64,000 bases of DNA, from positions 62,001 to 126,000 of the forward strand of contig NZ_JAUSVK010000001.1 of assembly GCF_030814655.1 (NCBI RefSeq), read 5' to 3'. This document shows, in pieces, positions 52,705-61,937 of the stretch; the first letter of the stretch is position 1; each line of letters opens with the position of its first letter. Under the pieces are notes generated by a model that worked only from the letters and a program-made list of their open reading frames with translations, made no database searches and was not told where the DNA came from. Both the position numbers and the translations under genes were made by a program. Origin of the DNA: Labrys monachus (GTDB lineage: Bacteria > Pseudomonadota > Alphaproteobacteria > Rhizobiales > Labraceae).

Positions 52705-54549
52705 ATGTGTCCGAGCTGCGATTGGATGAGAGCCCTCGACAGGTGCTTCCCCGCTTCGCGAAGCCAGGCGCCGCGCGGCGCCGGCGTGTTCATGGCGGCC
52801 GCGGTCGACGCGCCGTCGCCGGGCTTTTCAGCGGAAACGCCAGCGAAGCCGCAGCCCGCAACGCCAGCAGACGGAAAAGCCGACTGGCTTTTTCTCAACG
52901 GAACGATCCACACGGTCAATCCCGCCCGACCCTCGGCTGAAGCGGTGGCGGTGCTCGGCGATCGGATCGTCTACGTCGGCGATGCCGATGGGGCGCAGAC
53001 GTGGCGCGGCCCCGCGACGCGCGTCGTCGACCTTCATGGACGAATGCTGCTGCCCGGCTTCATCGATGCCCACGACCACCTCGCCGTGGCGGCCCTCACC
53101 AAACTGGGCGTGAACATTCGCGGCCTCGTCGGCAAGGACAGGATACTCGACGAAATCCGTAAGTGGATCGCCACGCAGCCGCTCGATGCGCCCCTGCGGG
53201 GCCACGGCTGGACGGTCGGCGTTTCGTTCGGTGACGATTATCCGCGCCGCGAATGGCTCGACGAGCTCACCGGCGATCGTCCGATGTACATCTTCAACGC
53301 CGATGCACACGATCTCTGGTTCAATACGGCGGCGATGAAGGCGGCCGGGCTGAATCGGCACAGCCCCGATCCCGACCCGGGCAAGCAATATTACAAGCGC
53401 GACCCCGACGGAACGCCGACGGGCTCCGCGGTCGAAACCGCAGCTGCGCTCCCGGTCGCCATCGCCCTCGGCATGATGTCCCTCGAAGCCATCCGCGATT
53501 CTCAAAGGCTGACGATCGACCGCGCGCCCGCCTTCGGGATGACCGCCTATATGGAGGCGGGCCTGCTCGCCGGCCCGTCCAACGGAGCCGCCGAAGCCGC
53601 GTGGCGGGATCTCATCGAACGGGATCGGCGCGGCGAGCTGCCGCTCCGCATCGTCGGGACGGTCTTCACCCGCAACGTCGAGGATGATCCGCAGGCCATC
53701 GCCGCCGAGCTCGTCGACTGGAATGCAAGGCTGCGCTCGCCCCATGTGCAGATCTCGATCTGCAAGATGTGGGTGGACGGCACGGCCGTCGCCGGCACCG
53801 CGCTGCTGCTGGAGCCGTTCGCCAATCAGCCGGACTTCAGGGGAACGATCACTCTGCCACCGAGCCACATCAGGGCGCAGATCGAGGCCACCCAGCGCGC
53901 CGGATTCGACATGCATATCCACGCCGACGGGGACGGGTCCGTCCGGGCCGTGCTCGACGCCCTCGAGGACGTGCAGACGCGACTCGGTCCGCAAGGACGG
54001 CGTCACGCGATCTGTCATCTGAGCCTGACGCATCCTGACGACGTCCAGCGGTTCAGGCACCTTGGAATCATCGCCAACGGCACACCGCTCTGGGCCACGA
54101 ACTATGACGGCGTCTATGTCGAGCAATATAAGAGGCTGTTCGGCGCCGAACGCGTGGAACAGCGCGTGTACCCTTATGGCGATCTGGTCCGCTCGGGCGC
54201 GACGGTCACGTTTGGCGCCGACCTGCCCGGCGTCGACATCGACGAGGTCCCGCCGCTGTTCCAGCTGGAGGCGACCGTCACGCGCAAGCGCCCGGGCTTC
54301 CCCGATGATCCCCCCATGGTCGCGAGGCAGCGGATCAGTGTCGAAGAGGCGATCCGTGCCTACACGATCAACGGCGCCTATCAGCTTCGGCTGGAAGATC
54401 AGATCGGCTCGATCGAAGCCGGCAAGAAGGCTGATCTCATCGTCCTCGGCAAAAACCTGTTCGAAGTAGAGCCGGAGGACATTCACAGGACCCCTGTCCT
54501 GCTCACGCTCATGGACGGCAAGGCCCGGTACGACGAGTTGCCCGCCTGA
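52705..54549 (+). CDS. Amidohydrolase family 3 protein (TIM-barrel metallohydrolase)
   Basis: The 614-residue protein has an N-terminal extension without a clear signal; ATG 52792 is a possible later start. The core begins DWLFLNGTIHTVNPARPSAE and includes the metal motif LLPGFIDAHDHLAV near 112-125, HIHADGDG near 400 and the C-terminal AGKKADLIVLGKNLF. Members of this group (PF07969) hydrolyse amide or ester bonds, and some are annotated as exoenzyme regulators; the substrate is unknown. An exact FNR/FixK box lies upstream, suggesting low-oxygen control. Confidence 0.88.
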   Translation: MCPSCDWMRALDRCFPASRSQAPRGAGVFMAAAVDAPSPGFSAETPAKPQPATPADGKADWLFLNGTIHTVNPARPSAEAVAVLGDRIVYVGDADGAQTWRGPATRVVDLHGRMLLPGFIDAHDHLAVAALTKLGVNIRGLVGKDRILDEIRKWIATQPLDAPLRGHGWTVGVSFGDDYPRREWLDELTGDRPMYIFNADAHDLWFNTAAMKAAGLNRHSPDPDPGKQYYKRDPDGTPTGSAVETAAALPVAIALGMMSLEAIRDSQRLTIDRAPAFGMTAYMEAGLLAGPSNGAAEAAWRDLIERDRRGELPLRIVGTVFTRNVEDDPQAIAAELVDWNARLRSPHVQISICKMWVDGTAVAGTALLLEPFANQPDFRGTITLPPSHIRAQIEATQRAGFDMHIHADGDGSVRAVLDALEDVQTRLGPQGRRHAICHLSLTHPDDVQRFRHLGIIANGTPLWATNYDGVYVEQYKRLFGAERVEQRVYPYGDLVRSGATVTFGADLPGVDIDEVPPLFQLEATVTRKRPGFPDDPPMVARQRISVEEAIRAYTINGAYQLRLEDQIGSIEAGKKADLIVLGKNLFEVEPEDIHRTPVLLTLMDGKARYDELPA

Positions 54550-54582
54550 CAGGGATGCGACCGAAAGGAACCCTTGCCGGGG

Positions 54583-55257
54583 TCACTGCCGGCCGCCGGC
54601 TTCGTCGAGATGCACCAGCAGGTCGGCCGGATCCTCATAGACGAGGAGGGCGCCGGAATGGTGCAGTTCCTCGAAGCCGTAGCCCCCCGAGAGCAATCCG
54701 ACGCCGAGCGCCCGGCAGCGGGCGGCGGCCAGCATATCCCAGATGCTGTCGCCGACGACGATGGCCGAGGTGATCGGCACCGACAGCCTCTCGGCCGCGG
54801 CGAGGAAGAGGTCCGGATCGGGCTTGGCATATTTGACCTGGTCGCGCGTCACCACCGGCACCAGGCCGGGGTCGACGCCGAGGGCGGCCAGGTTGGTGGC
54901 GGCCGTCTCCATGCGGCCGCTCGTCGCGATCGCCCAGGGGATTTCGAGGTCGGTCAATGTCCGCAGGAGTTCGCGCGCGCCGGGCAGCGGGCGGATCGAT
55001 CCCGCCTGGCGCCGATAGGCCTGGGCGTGCAGCTGGCGCAGCCGTTGGACCCTGTCCTCGCTGATCTCGAGGCCGGTCTCGCGCAGCAGCTGGTTGGTGA
55101 ACAGGCCGCCGCTCATGCCGATCTTGCGGTGGATGCGCCAGACCGACAATTCGATGCCTTCCTCGTCGAGCGCTTCCTTCCAGGCGAGGACGTGCTGGTA
55201 GACGCTGTCGACCAGCGTGCCGTCGAGATCGAACAGATAGGCGGGCTTGATATGCAT
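54583..55257 (-). CDS. HAD-family phosphatase (phosphoglycolate phosphatase-like)
   Basis: From ATG 55257 the 224-residue protein has the HAD motifs: FDLDGTLVDS near 9-18, the helical cap to about 80, motif II ATSGR, motif III KYAKPDPDLFLAAAERL and motif IV VVGDSIWDML. It dephosphorylates a small metabolite such as a sugar phosphate. It lies downstream of the RraA-like gene (143 nt gap) and convergent with the amidohydrolase. Confidence 0.9.
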   Translation of the reverse strand: MHIKPAYLFDLDGTLVDSVYQHVLAWKEALDEEGIELSVWRIHRKIGMSGGLFTNQLLRETGLEISEDRVQRLRQLHAQAYRRQAGSIRPLPGARELLRTLTDLEIPWAIATSGRMETAATNLAALGVDPGLVPVVTRDQVKYAKPDPDLFLAAAERLSVPITSAIVVGDSIWDMLAAARCRALGVGLLSGGYGFEELHHSGALLVYEDPADLLVHLDEAGGRQ

Positions 55258-55400
55258 CGCTGTCTTGTTCCCCGATGACGGACGCCGCCATTCTGCGCCC
55301 GTTCCGGCGGGGCCGGCAATATGAATATGCCGGATGACGGGCGGGCGGCGCCTCGGCGAGGCGCAGGGGCATGCGCGCCCCGCTTTGCCGGGGAGGGCTG

Positions 55401-56093
55401 TTACAAGACCCCGAAGGTCTCGAAGGCTTCCTTCGCGCTCATGCCCTGCCGGATCGCCGCGGCCACCTGGTTCTCGGTGGCGATTTTTTCGAGTGCCCGG
55501 CCGACGGCCTCCCGTTCGGCGCCGGCCGGGATGACGAGCACGCCTTCGCGGTCGCCGAACAGGAGGTCGCCGGGATGGATGCGCACGCCCTGGATCTCGA
55601 TCGGCGTGCGATAGTCGACGACCTTGCCGCGCGGGCCCTGGTCCTGCGCATAGATGCCGCGGCAGAAGGTGGGAAAGCCCAGCGCCTCGATCGCGGCGGC
55701 ATCGCGCACATAGCCGTCCAGCACCGCGCCGGCCGCCTTGAGATGGATGGCGCGCGTGGACATCAGCTCGCCCCACAGCGCATAGGTCAGCGACGAGCCG
55801 GTGGCGATATAGACCTCCCCGGGCGCGAGGTCGTCCAGGGCTTCCATCATCAGGCCGAACGGGCGCCCGGAAAGGGGGCCGCGCCCCGTGACCGAGACGT
55901 CGTCGAAGACGTCGGCCTCCAGCACCGTCATGGCGCGCCCGACGATCTTCATGTCGGCCCGAAGCGGGCCGATGGCCTGCGGCAGGAACTGCCGGCGGTG
56001 GCCCATCCTGTCGAGCACGTCGCCGGCCACTGCCGTGAAGAGCCTGTCGCGCAGGCTGGCGAAGAGGGCCTCGTCGGAACCGGAATCAACCAT
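55401..56093 (-). CDS. RraA-family aldolase-like protein
   Basis: The 230-residue protein matches the RraA/4-hydroxy-4-methyl-2-oxoglutarate aldolase fold: TAVAGDVLDRMGHRRQFLP near 20-38, the GGxxRD-type loop AVLDGYVRDAAAIEALGFPTF near 125-145 and GDREGVLVIP. These enzymes cleave pyruvate-forming aldol compounds or bind RNase E. The catalytic Arg-Asp pair is present, which favours the aldolase reading. IS5-type element ends lie 62 nt upstream of its ATG, so its promoter may be altered. Confidence 0.87.
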   Translation of the reverse strand: MVDSGSDEALFASLRDRLFTAVAGDVLDRMGHRRQFLPQAIGPLRADMKIVGRAMTVLEADVFDDVSVTGRGPLSGRPFGLMMEALDDLAPGEVYIATGSSLTYALWGELMSTRAIHLKAAGAVLDGYVRDAAAIEALGFPTFCRGIYAQDQGPRGKVVDYRTPIEIQGVRIHPGDLLFGDREGVLVIPAGAEREAVGRALEKIATENQVAAAIRQGMSAKEAFETFGVL

Positions 56094-56154
56094 GTGCGTC
56101 CTCCAACTATGTCCCGGCGATTCGATGTCGCCGGAACGCGGGCGACCATCTTAG

Positions 56155-57423
56155 CAGGCTGCGGAAATTGACATCTGTATAGGTGATTTTCGTTTTTGCT
56201 CATGCAGTTGGAGTGGGATTTCTGACGGATTTGGATCGGGTATCGATGCGTTTTTCCGGTATTCCGGTTCAAGTCGTTGCGAAGAGTTTGGGAAGTCGGA
56301 TGAGGTTGTAGGCTGCGGCTCTGAGAGTGAACATCCATCCGACCCGTTCTTGGCCTCGGTGTTTTGTTTGCCGGAAGCCGCCGGCTTCCTTGATCCAGCC
56401 GAACGGCTCTTCGATGCGTTTGCGGATCGTCTGGCTGAGGGCATATCCGGGGTGGCGTGTCGTGCGCCGATCGATGGCTGACCGGCGGTTGGTGGCGTTC
56501 TGCGCGACATGCGGCGTCACGCCGAGAGCGCGCAACCTGGCCACATGCGCAGCGACGTCATAGGCCTTGTCGGCGCCCAGGGTGACACGGCCGGCCGGCG
56601 CGGCGTCCTCGATCATCGCCTCGGCCGCCGCCCGCTCGGCCCAGCCGGTGGCCTTCGTCAGTTCGGCATCGACGATGAGGCCGTTGCGGTTCTCCATGAG
56701 GACATGGCCGAGATAGGCCAGCTTGGCGGGCTGGCCGTCCGCCTTGCGATAAAGCCGGGCATCCGGGTCGGTGGTGCTCTCATGGGTCTGGTTGGAGCGC
56801 TTCTCGCCCCGGAAATCGCGCTCGCCATTGCGGCCCGGCCCGGGCGGTGACCCGCTGCTATCCTTGGGCTGAAAGCTCTTCATCGACGCCCAGGCGGCGA
56901 TCAGCGTGCCATCCACCGAAAAATGCTCGCTCGACAGCAAGGGCTTGACCTGCGGATCGGCCAGGATCGCAAGCAGAAATTCCCGCGCGATGTCGCCCTC
57001 CAAAAGCCGGTCGCGGTTCTTGGTGAACACCGTCACATCCCAGATCGGCGCATCCATCGACAGGCCGATGAACCAGCGGAACAGCATGTTGTAGCGCACC
57101 TGCTCCATGAGCTGGCGCTCGGAACGGATGCCGAAGAAGGCCTGCACCAACAAGGCCCGCAGCAGTTTCTCCGGTGCGATCGAGGCGCGGCCATACGGCG
57201 AATAGAGCTTCGAGAACGGCTCGGACAACCGTTCGAGAGCCGCGTTCACCACAAGGCGGATGGCACGTAGCGGATGATCGCGAGGAACAAGCGATTCAGG
57301 GCTCTGATAACTAAAGAGCGCACCCGTCTGTTCATCCGATCCGCGCATCAGCCCCTCCAAGCAATCCACAACAATCAGTGAATCAGATCGCTCGCGCTTC
57401 GGGTAGTGAATTTCCGCAGCCTG
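56155..57423. mobile_element. IS5-type insertion sequence, apparently intact
   Basis: The 1269-bp element is bounded by perfect 15-bp inverted repeats, CAGGCTGCGGAAATT at the left and AATTTCCGCAGCCTG at the right. It is flanked by TTAG (left) and CTAG (right), similar to the YTAR target duplications of IS5-group elements but with one mismatch. It contains one transposase gene. Confidence 0.85.
56269..57348 (-). CDS. IS5-family transposase
   Basis: From ATG 57348 the 359-residue protein starts MRGSDEQTGALFSYQSPESL, with the helix-rich PPEKLLRALLVQ-type segment (reads IAPEKLLRALLVQAFFGIRS) near 58-77. The DDE core includes HFSVDGTLIAAWASMKSF, LGADKAYD and the final RKRIEEPFGWIKEAGGFRQT with the catalytic Glu. 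It is unbroken, so transposition could still occur. Confidence 0.93.
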   Translation of the reverse strand: MRGSDEQTGALFSYQSPESLVPRDHPLRAIRLVVNAALERLSEPFSKLYSPYGRASIAPEKLLRALLVQAFFGIRSERQLMEQVRYNMLFRWFIGLSMDAPIWDVTVFTKNRDRLLEGDIAREFLLAILADPQVKPLLSSEHFSVDGTLIAAWASMKSFQPKDSSGSPPGPGRNGERDFRGEKRSNQTHESTTDPDARLYRKADGQPAKLAYLGHVLMENRNGLIVDAELTKATGWAERAAAEAMIEDAAPAGRVTLGADKAYDVAAHVARLRALGVTPHVAQNATNRRSAIDRRTTRHPGYALSQTIRKRIEEPFGWIKEAGGFRQTKHRGQERVGWMFTLRAAAYNLIRLPKLFATT

Positions 57424-57628
57424 CTAGCGCATGAGATCGCCCCCTGGAGCCACGGCGATACGCATATCGATGAACGGGTTCCGATCGCGAAGAATCCAGC
57501 GACGGTGCCATGGAACGATCCGGTCGCGCGGAAGTTGAGATGGGATAGGGGTGGCCTCGGTCCATTGTCCCGAAGTCCCCCGGAAGTTGTCCCATGCTGC
57601 GGCAGGCCTCAGGGCGGTAGGAGCAAAG

Positions 57629-57913
57629 ATGGCGAACCCCATTCGGTCGATGGCCCACAGGGCGGAGCATTCCAGCTTTCACGCGTCGACGGCGGATCTG
57701 CTTTCCATCGACGCCGCGCGGCAGCGGATCCCGTCCAGAGACAGGGCCGACCTTCCCGGCGACGGTCTCGACATCCCGCGGTCGCCGATGCCGCCCGCTC
57801 TCTGGGGCGGCAGGAGAGCCTTCGTCTGCTCGGTCTGCAACAGTACCGACATGCTGCAGGACGGCGGCCGCCTGACCTGCCGCAATTGCGGGACGACCCG
57901 GCGCGTCTCCTGA
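57629..57913 (+). CDS. Small zinc-ribbon protein
   Basis: ATG 57629 is preceded by AGGAG. The 94-residue product has an unremarkable N-terminal region and a C-terminal treble-clef-type zinc ribbon, CSVCNSTDMLQDGGRLTCRNCG, with two CxxC pairs 14 residues apart. No wider family is recognised. An upstream start at 57551 would add 26 residues. Confidence 0.5.
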   Translation: MANPIRSMAHRAEHSSFHASTADLLSIDAARQRIPSRDRADLPGDGLDIPRSPMPPALWGGRRAFVCSVCNSTDMLQDGGRLTCRNCGTTRRVS

Positions 57914-57955
57914 GCAGAACCTGCTGCGTCCCTTCGAGAGTCTTGCGAGGGGCCG

Positions 57956-58903
57956 TCAGAGCGGATCGACCGCACCCTGCCCCACCAGCCACGCCTTGCT
58001 CACGGCGACGATCTGCCGGAGCAGCGCCATCTTGTCCTGTCCCACGCCCATATGGTCGCCATCGAAGGCGACGACTGTCTTTGGCAGGGGAACCGCATCG
58101 CGCAGGCGCGCGCGAGCCTGCGGCGGGATGAGGGAATCGCCGCGTCCCTCCAGGACGAGGAAATCGCCGGAGAGATGGGCGAGGTGCCGGGTGGGCTGGA
58201 GCGGACCCAGCAGCAGGTCGACGGCGGAGCCGAGGAGAGGACGGATCCAGGCCGGCTTGACATGCGGGCTGGCGGCGATCAGGTCGCCGAAGGGAGCGCC
58301 GCCATAGGCCAGGATCGTCCAGCCGATGGGGCGGCCGTCATGCTCGGCGACGTCCTGCACGGCCGGCGAGACGAGAGCGCCCAGCGAGAAACTCAGCAGG
58401 CTGACACGCCGGCCGTCGGCCCAGGGCTGTGCCGCCAGCCAGTCGATGGCCGACGTCACCTGCGCGGGAATGCCGACGACCTGCCCGTAGAGGGCGGGTA
58501 TCTGGGCGAGGGACCGGCCGGCGCCGTAGAAATGCACCGGCATCGGCCAGTCATAGCCGACGACCGCGTTGTCGCCCGCGTCGGTCACGTAGCGGATGTT
58601 GTTCTCGCCGCTTCCAAGGCCGCCGAGCACGACGAGGATGGGCAGCTTCCTGTCGGGCAGGGGATCGGGCAGGCTGAGGGCGATGCCGATATCGCCGAGT
58701 TCGGCGCTGTGCAGGGTGACGTGCCGGATCATGCGCCCGTCCGCCACATGGCCGGCCGTCTGCGCCGCAGCGAGCGCGTGCCGCGGCCGCGGCAAAGAGA
58801 GGAGCGGGTCGCGATCGAGCAGCCAATATCCGGCCGCGGCGGTTCCGCTGCCGGCGAGGATGAGGAAAGCCAAAACGAGCCGGCCGAGCTTCATCGGGAG
58901 CAA
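57956..58903 (-). CDS. Secreted or membrane-anchored alpha/beta hydrolase
   Basis: The 315-residue protein has an N-terminal hydrophobic segment (LVLAFLILAGSGTAAAGYWLL, in two halves around 8-28) and an alpha/beta hydrolase core with nucleophile Ser in LLSFSLGALVSP near 170, the acid in LEGRGDSLIP and the His in FDGDHMGVG. Substrate unknown. It is convergent with the zinc-ribbon gene. Confidence 0.8.
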   Translation of the reverse strand: MLPMKLGRLVLAFLILAGSGTAAAGYWLLDRDPLLSLPRPRHALAAAQTAGHVADGRMIRHVTLHSAELGDIGIALSLPDPLPDRKLPILVVLGGLGSGENNIRYVTDAGDNAVVGYDWPMPVHFYGAGRSLAQIPALYGQVVGIPAQVTSAIDWLAAQPWADGRRVSLLSFSLGALVSPAVQDVAEHDGRPIGWTILAYGGAPFGDLIAASPHVKPAWIRPLLGSAVDLLLGPLQPTRHLAHLSGDFLVLEGRGDSLIPPQARARLRDAVPLPKTVVAFDGDHMGVGQDKMALLRQIVAVSKAWLVGQGAVDPL

Positions 58904-59107
58904 GCCTTCATGGTGTCACGGCGACGCGTGATGGTCCGAGATGCCCCCCGCGCCTGTTGCGCCGGGATGGTGTCGACATTGAGGTGCTCGTGCCGATGAC
59001 GGTAAACCTGGCTGGTGTCCGCCGGGATGCCCGCCCTGTTCATCCGGTCGGCCGCTGCGTGGTATGATGGGCAATCGAGGCCGGAAGCGACGACGGGCCA
59101 GCGGGCA

Positions 59108-60028
59108 ATGCCTTCGAGGACGGATATCGAGGTGAAGGATACGGATGCGGCCGCGGAGAAGCCGGGCGCGATCGCGGCCTTTCCCTATGACCGGTTGACC
59201 GTCGAGCGCTTTCGCGCCGCGTTCCCCCGCGCACGCTGGCGCGACGACCTGCGGGCCTGGTTCGTGCCGGGAACGACGGCCGGGCGGCGCATCGACCGGT
59301 GGCTCGGCCGGGAATTGGCGGGCGTGCTCGCTCATGCCGACGAGAAGGGCCGCGACGCCTTCGCCTTCGAGCCGATCGACAGCCCCTATCTCGAAGCGGC
59401 CGAGGATCTGCGGATCAGGACGCCCTATTCGAAGACGGTCGTCGAGGAATTGCGGGCGGTGCCGTGGGCGTGGTGGGATCCGGACCTGAAGGCCTGGCGG
59501 GTTCCCTTCCGCGCCTGGGAGGACCTGCGCCGCCGCTGGCCTTCCATCGAGGCGGCGGCCCGCCGGAACGAACCGGAGGAACGGCGCAAGCGGCAGGAGG
59601 CGCGCAGGGGCACGCCGGAGAGCGAGGACGCGGCGGCCCGGGCGGGCGAGCGGCGCCGGCATCGCCACCCCGTGCCGGCCGATGCCCTGCCGCCGCTGCA
59701 GCGGGTCTTGATGACCGGGCAGGGCGCCGTGATCTTCACTGACATCACCGGGGAGATCGCCGACGACGACATCGTGCGGCGCCATTACGGCGCTGTCGGC
59801 CCGGGTGTGGCGGTATGGGCGCAGTGGCGCCCGCCGACCCATGCCGAACTGGTGAAGGCCTGGCCTTCGCGCTGGCCCGAAAGCGAGGCGGAGCGCGACA
59901 GGGGATGGTGGCAGCCCACGCTGGAGCAATTGCGCGACGAGCGGCGCAAGGCCCGGTCGAAAGAGCGGTCGCTGGCGACGCGAAACGATGGGGCGGACGG
60001 GCCTCGGCGACCGGAGGAAAAGCCTTGA
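59108..60028 (+). CDS. Hypothetical protein with two HARP-like repeats
   Basis: From ATG 59108 (a GTG start at 59015 is also possible) the product has 306 residues. Two similar segments stand out: FPYDRLTVERFRAAFPRARW ... LRAWFVPG near 25-52, and TPYSKTVVEELRAVPWAWWD ... LKAWRVPFRAWE near 106-137. Both resemble the HARP/SMARCAL1-type fold (fold-and-W motif) used to bind forked or single-stranded DNA. A basic linker (EERRKRQEARR) and a C-terminal Trp-rich part follow. Weak similarity only; function unknown. Confidence 0.6.
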   Translation: MPSRTDIEVKDTDAAAEKPGAIAAFPYDRLTVERFRAAFPRARWRDDLRAWFVPGTTAGRRIDRWLGRELAGVLAHADEKGRDAFAFEPIDSPYLEAAEDLRIRTPYSKTVVEELRAVPWAWWDPDLKAWRVPFRAWEDLRRRWPSIEAAARRNEPEERRKRQEARRGTPESEDAAARAGERRRHRHPVPADALPPLQRVLMTGQGAVIFTDITGEIADDDIVRRHYGAVGPGVAVWAQWRPPTHAELVKAWPSRWPESEAERDRGWWQPTLEQLRDERRKARSKERSLATRNDGADGPRRPEEKP

Positions 60029-60245
60029 TCCGGTCCGTCCCCAGCGCGGCAGATTTCGGATATCACAAGCCCATGGGCCTGCTGATTCACGTTGTCGCGC
60101 TGCTTGCCCGCCACCCCAGGCGCGGTGCCGTTCCGGCCCCCCTATGCCGACGCGATCACCACCTATGTCGACCATTCCTGCGCGGACGGGCCCGCGGATG
60201 TCGCGCTGTATCGCCGGGACAGGGAGTGCTTTTACCGATCTTGAC

Positions 60246-60269
60246 CCCCTACCCCCTAGGGGGTAGGGG
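60246..60269. promoter_or_regulatory. Perfect 24-bp G/C-tract palindrome, probable DmeR operator
   Basis: CCCCTA-CCCCC-TAGGGGG-TAGGGG is a perfect palindrome centred on CTAG, ending 6 nt before the dmeR ATG and overlapping its ribosome binding site. CsoR/RcnR-family repressors bind G/C tracts flanked by TA-containing inverted repeats, so this is a good operator candidate. It would sense Ni/Co and repress the operon. Confidence 0.8.
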
Positions 60270-60275
60270 TAGGCT

Positions 60276-60542
60276 ATGCAACATGCTTCACACCCTGAAA
60301 TCATCGCCCGCCTCAAGCAAGCCCATGGCCATATCGGCAGCATTCTGACGATGTTCGCGGAAGGGCGTCCCTGTCTCGACCTCGCCCAGCAGCTCCAGTC
60401 GGTCGAAAGCGTCATCCACACAGTCAAGCGCACGCTGATCCAGGATCACATGGAGCATTGCATCGCTGACGCCGTGCAGCAGGGCGGCATGCCGGCCGAG
60501 CAGGCGCTGCGCGAGTTCAAAACCCTCTCAAAATACCTGTGA
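60276..60542 (+). CDS. dmeR: Metal-sensing repressor, RcnR/CsoR family (DmeR-like)
   Basis: The 88-residue all-helical protein aligns with RcnR/DmeR: HPEIIARLKQAHGHIGSILTM near 6-26 and QSVESVIHTVKRTLIQDHMEHC near 41-62. Candidate metal ligands are His3, Cys33, His58 and His61, which match the RcnR-type set for Ni/Co. It should derepress efflux genes when metal binds. Its stop overlaps the dmeF start (GTGA). Confidence 0.88.
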   Translation: MQHASHPEIIARLKQAHGHIGSILTMFAEGRPCLDLAQQLQSVESVIHTVKRTLIQDHMEHCIADAVQQGGMPAEQALREFKTLSKYL

Positions 60543-61915
60543 GCAAGGCCATGCCAGCGAATATCCTCGACAGGCTCGGCTTCGGCGGGCAGGACCACGG
60601 CCATTCCCATGGCGGGCATGGCCACGATCACGGCGCCGGCGGCCATGGCCACACCCATGGTGTGGTCGATCCCTCGATCGCCACGACGGCCAAAGGCATC
60701 TGGGCCATCAAATGGTCATTCGTCATCCTGGCGATCACGGCCATCCTGCAGCTCATCGTCGTTTTTACCTCGGGTTCGGTCGCCCTGCTGGCCGATACGA
60801 TCCACAATGTCGGTGACGCCACCACGGCGATTCCGCTGTGGATCGCCTTCGTCCTGGTCCGGCGGCCGCCCACCAAGGTCTTCAATTACGGCCTCGGCCG
60901 GGTTGAAGACCTTGCCGGCCTGCTGATCGTCCTCATCATCCTGTTCAGTGCCGTCATCGCCGGATATGAGGCGATCGACCGTCTGATCCACCCGCAGGCC
61001 ATCACACAGCTCGGCTGGGTGGCGGCGGCCGGCATCATCGGTTTTCTCGGCAATGAAATCGTGGCGGTCTTCCGAATCCGCGTCGGCCGCGAGATCGAAA
61101 GCACGGCCCTGATCGCGGACGGCTACCATGCCCGGACGGATGGCCTGACAAGTCTGGCCGTCGTCCTCGGCGCTGCGGGTGTATGGGCCGGGTTTCCTCT
61201 CGCCGATCCGATTATCGGCCTTCTGATCACGATCGCCATTTTCGGCATCGTGTGGCAGTCGGCCCGGGCCGTCATCACCCGCGCCCTGGATGGCGTCGAG
61301 CCAAGCCTTGCCGATGAAATCCACCATGCGGGCGAGCATGTCCCGGGCGTGAAGATCGTCGATGCCCGCGCCCGCTGGCTGGGACATCGGCTGCACGCCG
61401 ATGTGGCGATCGCCGTGAACGACAGCCTGCCGGTCAGTGAAGCGACCCGGCTGGCCGATCGGCTGCGCGGCGAACTCATGGGGCACATGCCCGCCCTGCG
61501 CACGGCCACAATCACCTTCGCAGCGCCGGACGACGCCAACATTTTCGAGGTGCTGCCCCACGCCCATGGCCACGATCACGGGCATGGGCACCATCATGCG
61601 CCGGAGCCGTTTATCGTCGACGGAGAGCTCGCCAAGGGCCAGCTTGCTATCGTCGACACGCCTGCGGGCGAACGCTTCCGCCTGGTGGTGGCGAGCCACG
61701 CGGATGGACTTGAGGCGGTCGTGGTCATCAACCGTCCGGACGGGCGCGAGACGTTGCCCTTGGAGGCGGCCGCCGGCGATCATCACACCCTGGAGAGCAC
61801 GCTTGCGCCGGCCGAGCCGCATGAGTTCACCGCTGAACTGCATCTGGCGGTACCCGGGCGGCAGGAGACGCTGCATTTCGAGATGAAGGAGCCAGAAGGC
61901 CATCACCATTCATAG
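60539..61915 (+). CDS. dmeF: Cation diffusion facilitator, Ni/Co efflux (DmeF-like)
   Basis: The 458-residue CDF has a His-rich N-terminal loop (GGQDHGHSHGGHGHDHGAGG and on), six membrane helices from about 55 to 250 with the metal site motif LADTIHNVGDATTAIP near 83-98 and ADGYHARTDGLTSLAVVLG near 190-208, and a cytosolic C-terminal domain with a second His-rich loop. It exports Co2+/Ni2+ from the cytoplasm in exchange for protons. The GTG start at 60539 overlaps dmeR; ATG 60551 is possible. Confidence 0.9.
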   Translation: MSKAMPANILDRLGFGGQDHGHSHGGHGHDHGAGGHGHTHGVVDPSIATTAKGIWAIKWSFVILAITAILQLIVVFTSGSVALLADTIHNVGDATTAIPLWIAFVLVRRPPTKVFNYGLGRVEDLAGLLIVLIILFSAVIAGYEAIDRLIHPQAITQLGWVAAAGIIGFLGNEIVAVFRIRVGREIESTALIADGYHARTDGLTSLAVVLGAAGVWAGFPLADPIIGLLITIAIFGIVWQSARAVITRALDGVEPSLADEIHHAGEHVPGVKIVDARARWLGHRLHADVAIAVNDSLPVSEATRLADRLRGELMGHMPALRTATITFAAPDDANIFEVLPHAHGHDHGHGHHHAPEPFIVDGELAKGQLAIVDTPAGERFRLVVASHADGLEAVVVINRPDGRETLPLEAAAGDHHTLESTLAPAEPHEFTAELHLAVPGRQETLHFEMKEPEGHHHS

Positions 61916-61937
61916 GATAGCTGACCGGGCCAAAGGG

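Noticed and set aside
52828-54486. 552-codon antisense frame over the amidohydrolase
   Set aside because: Shadow frame; the plus strand has metal-binding motifs and the full family length.
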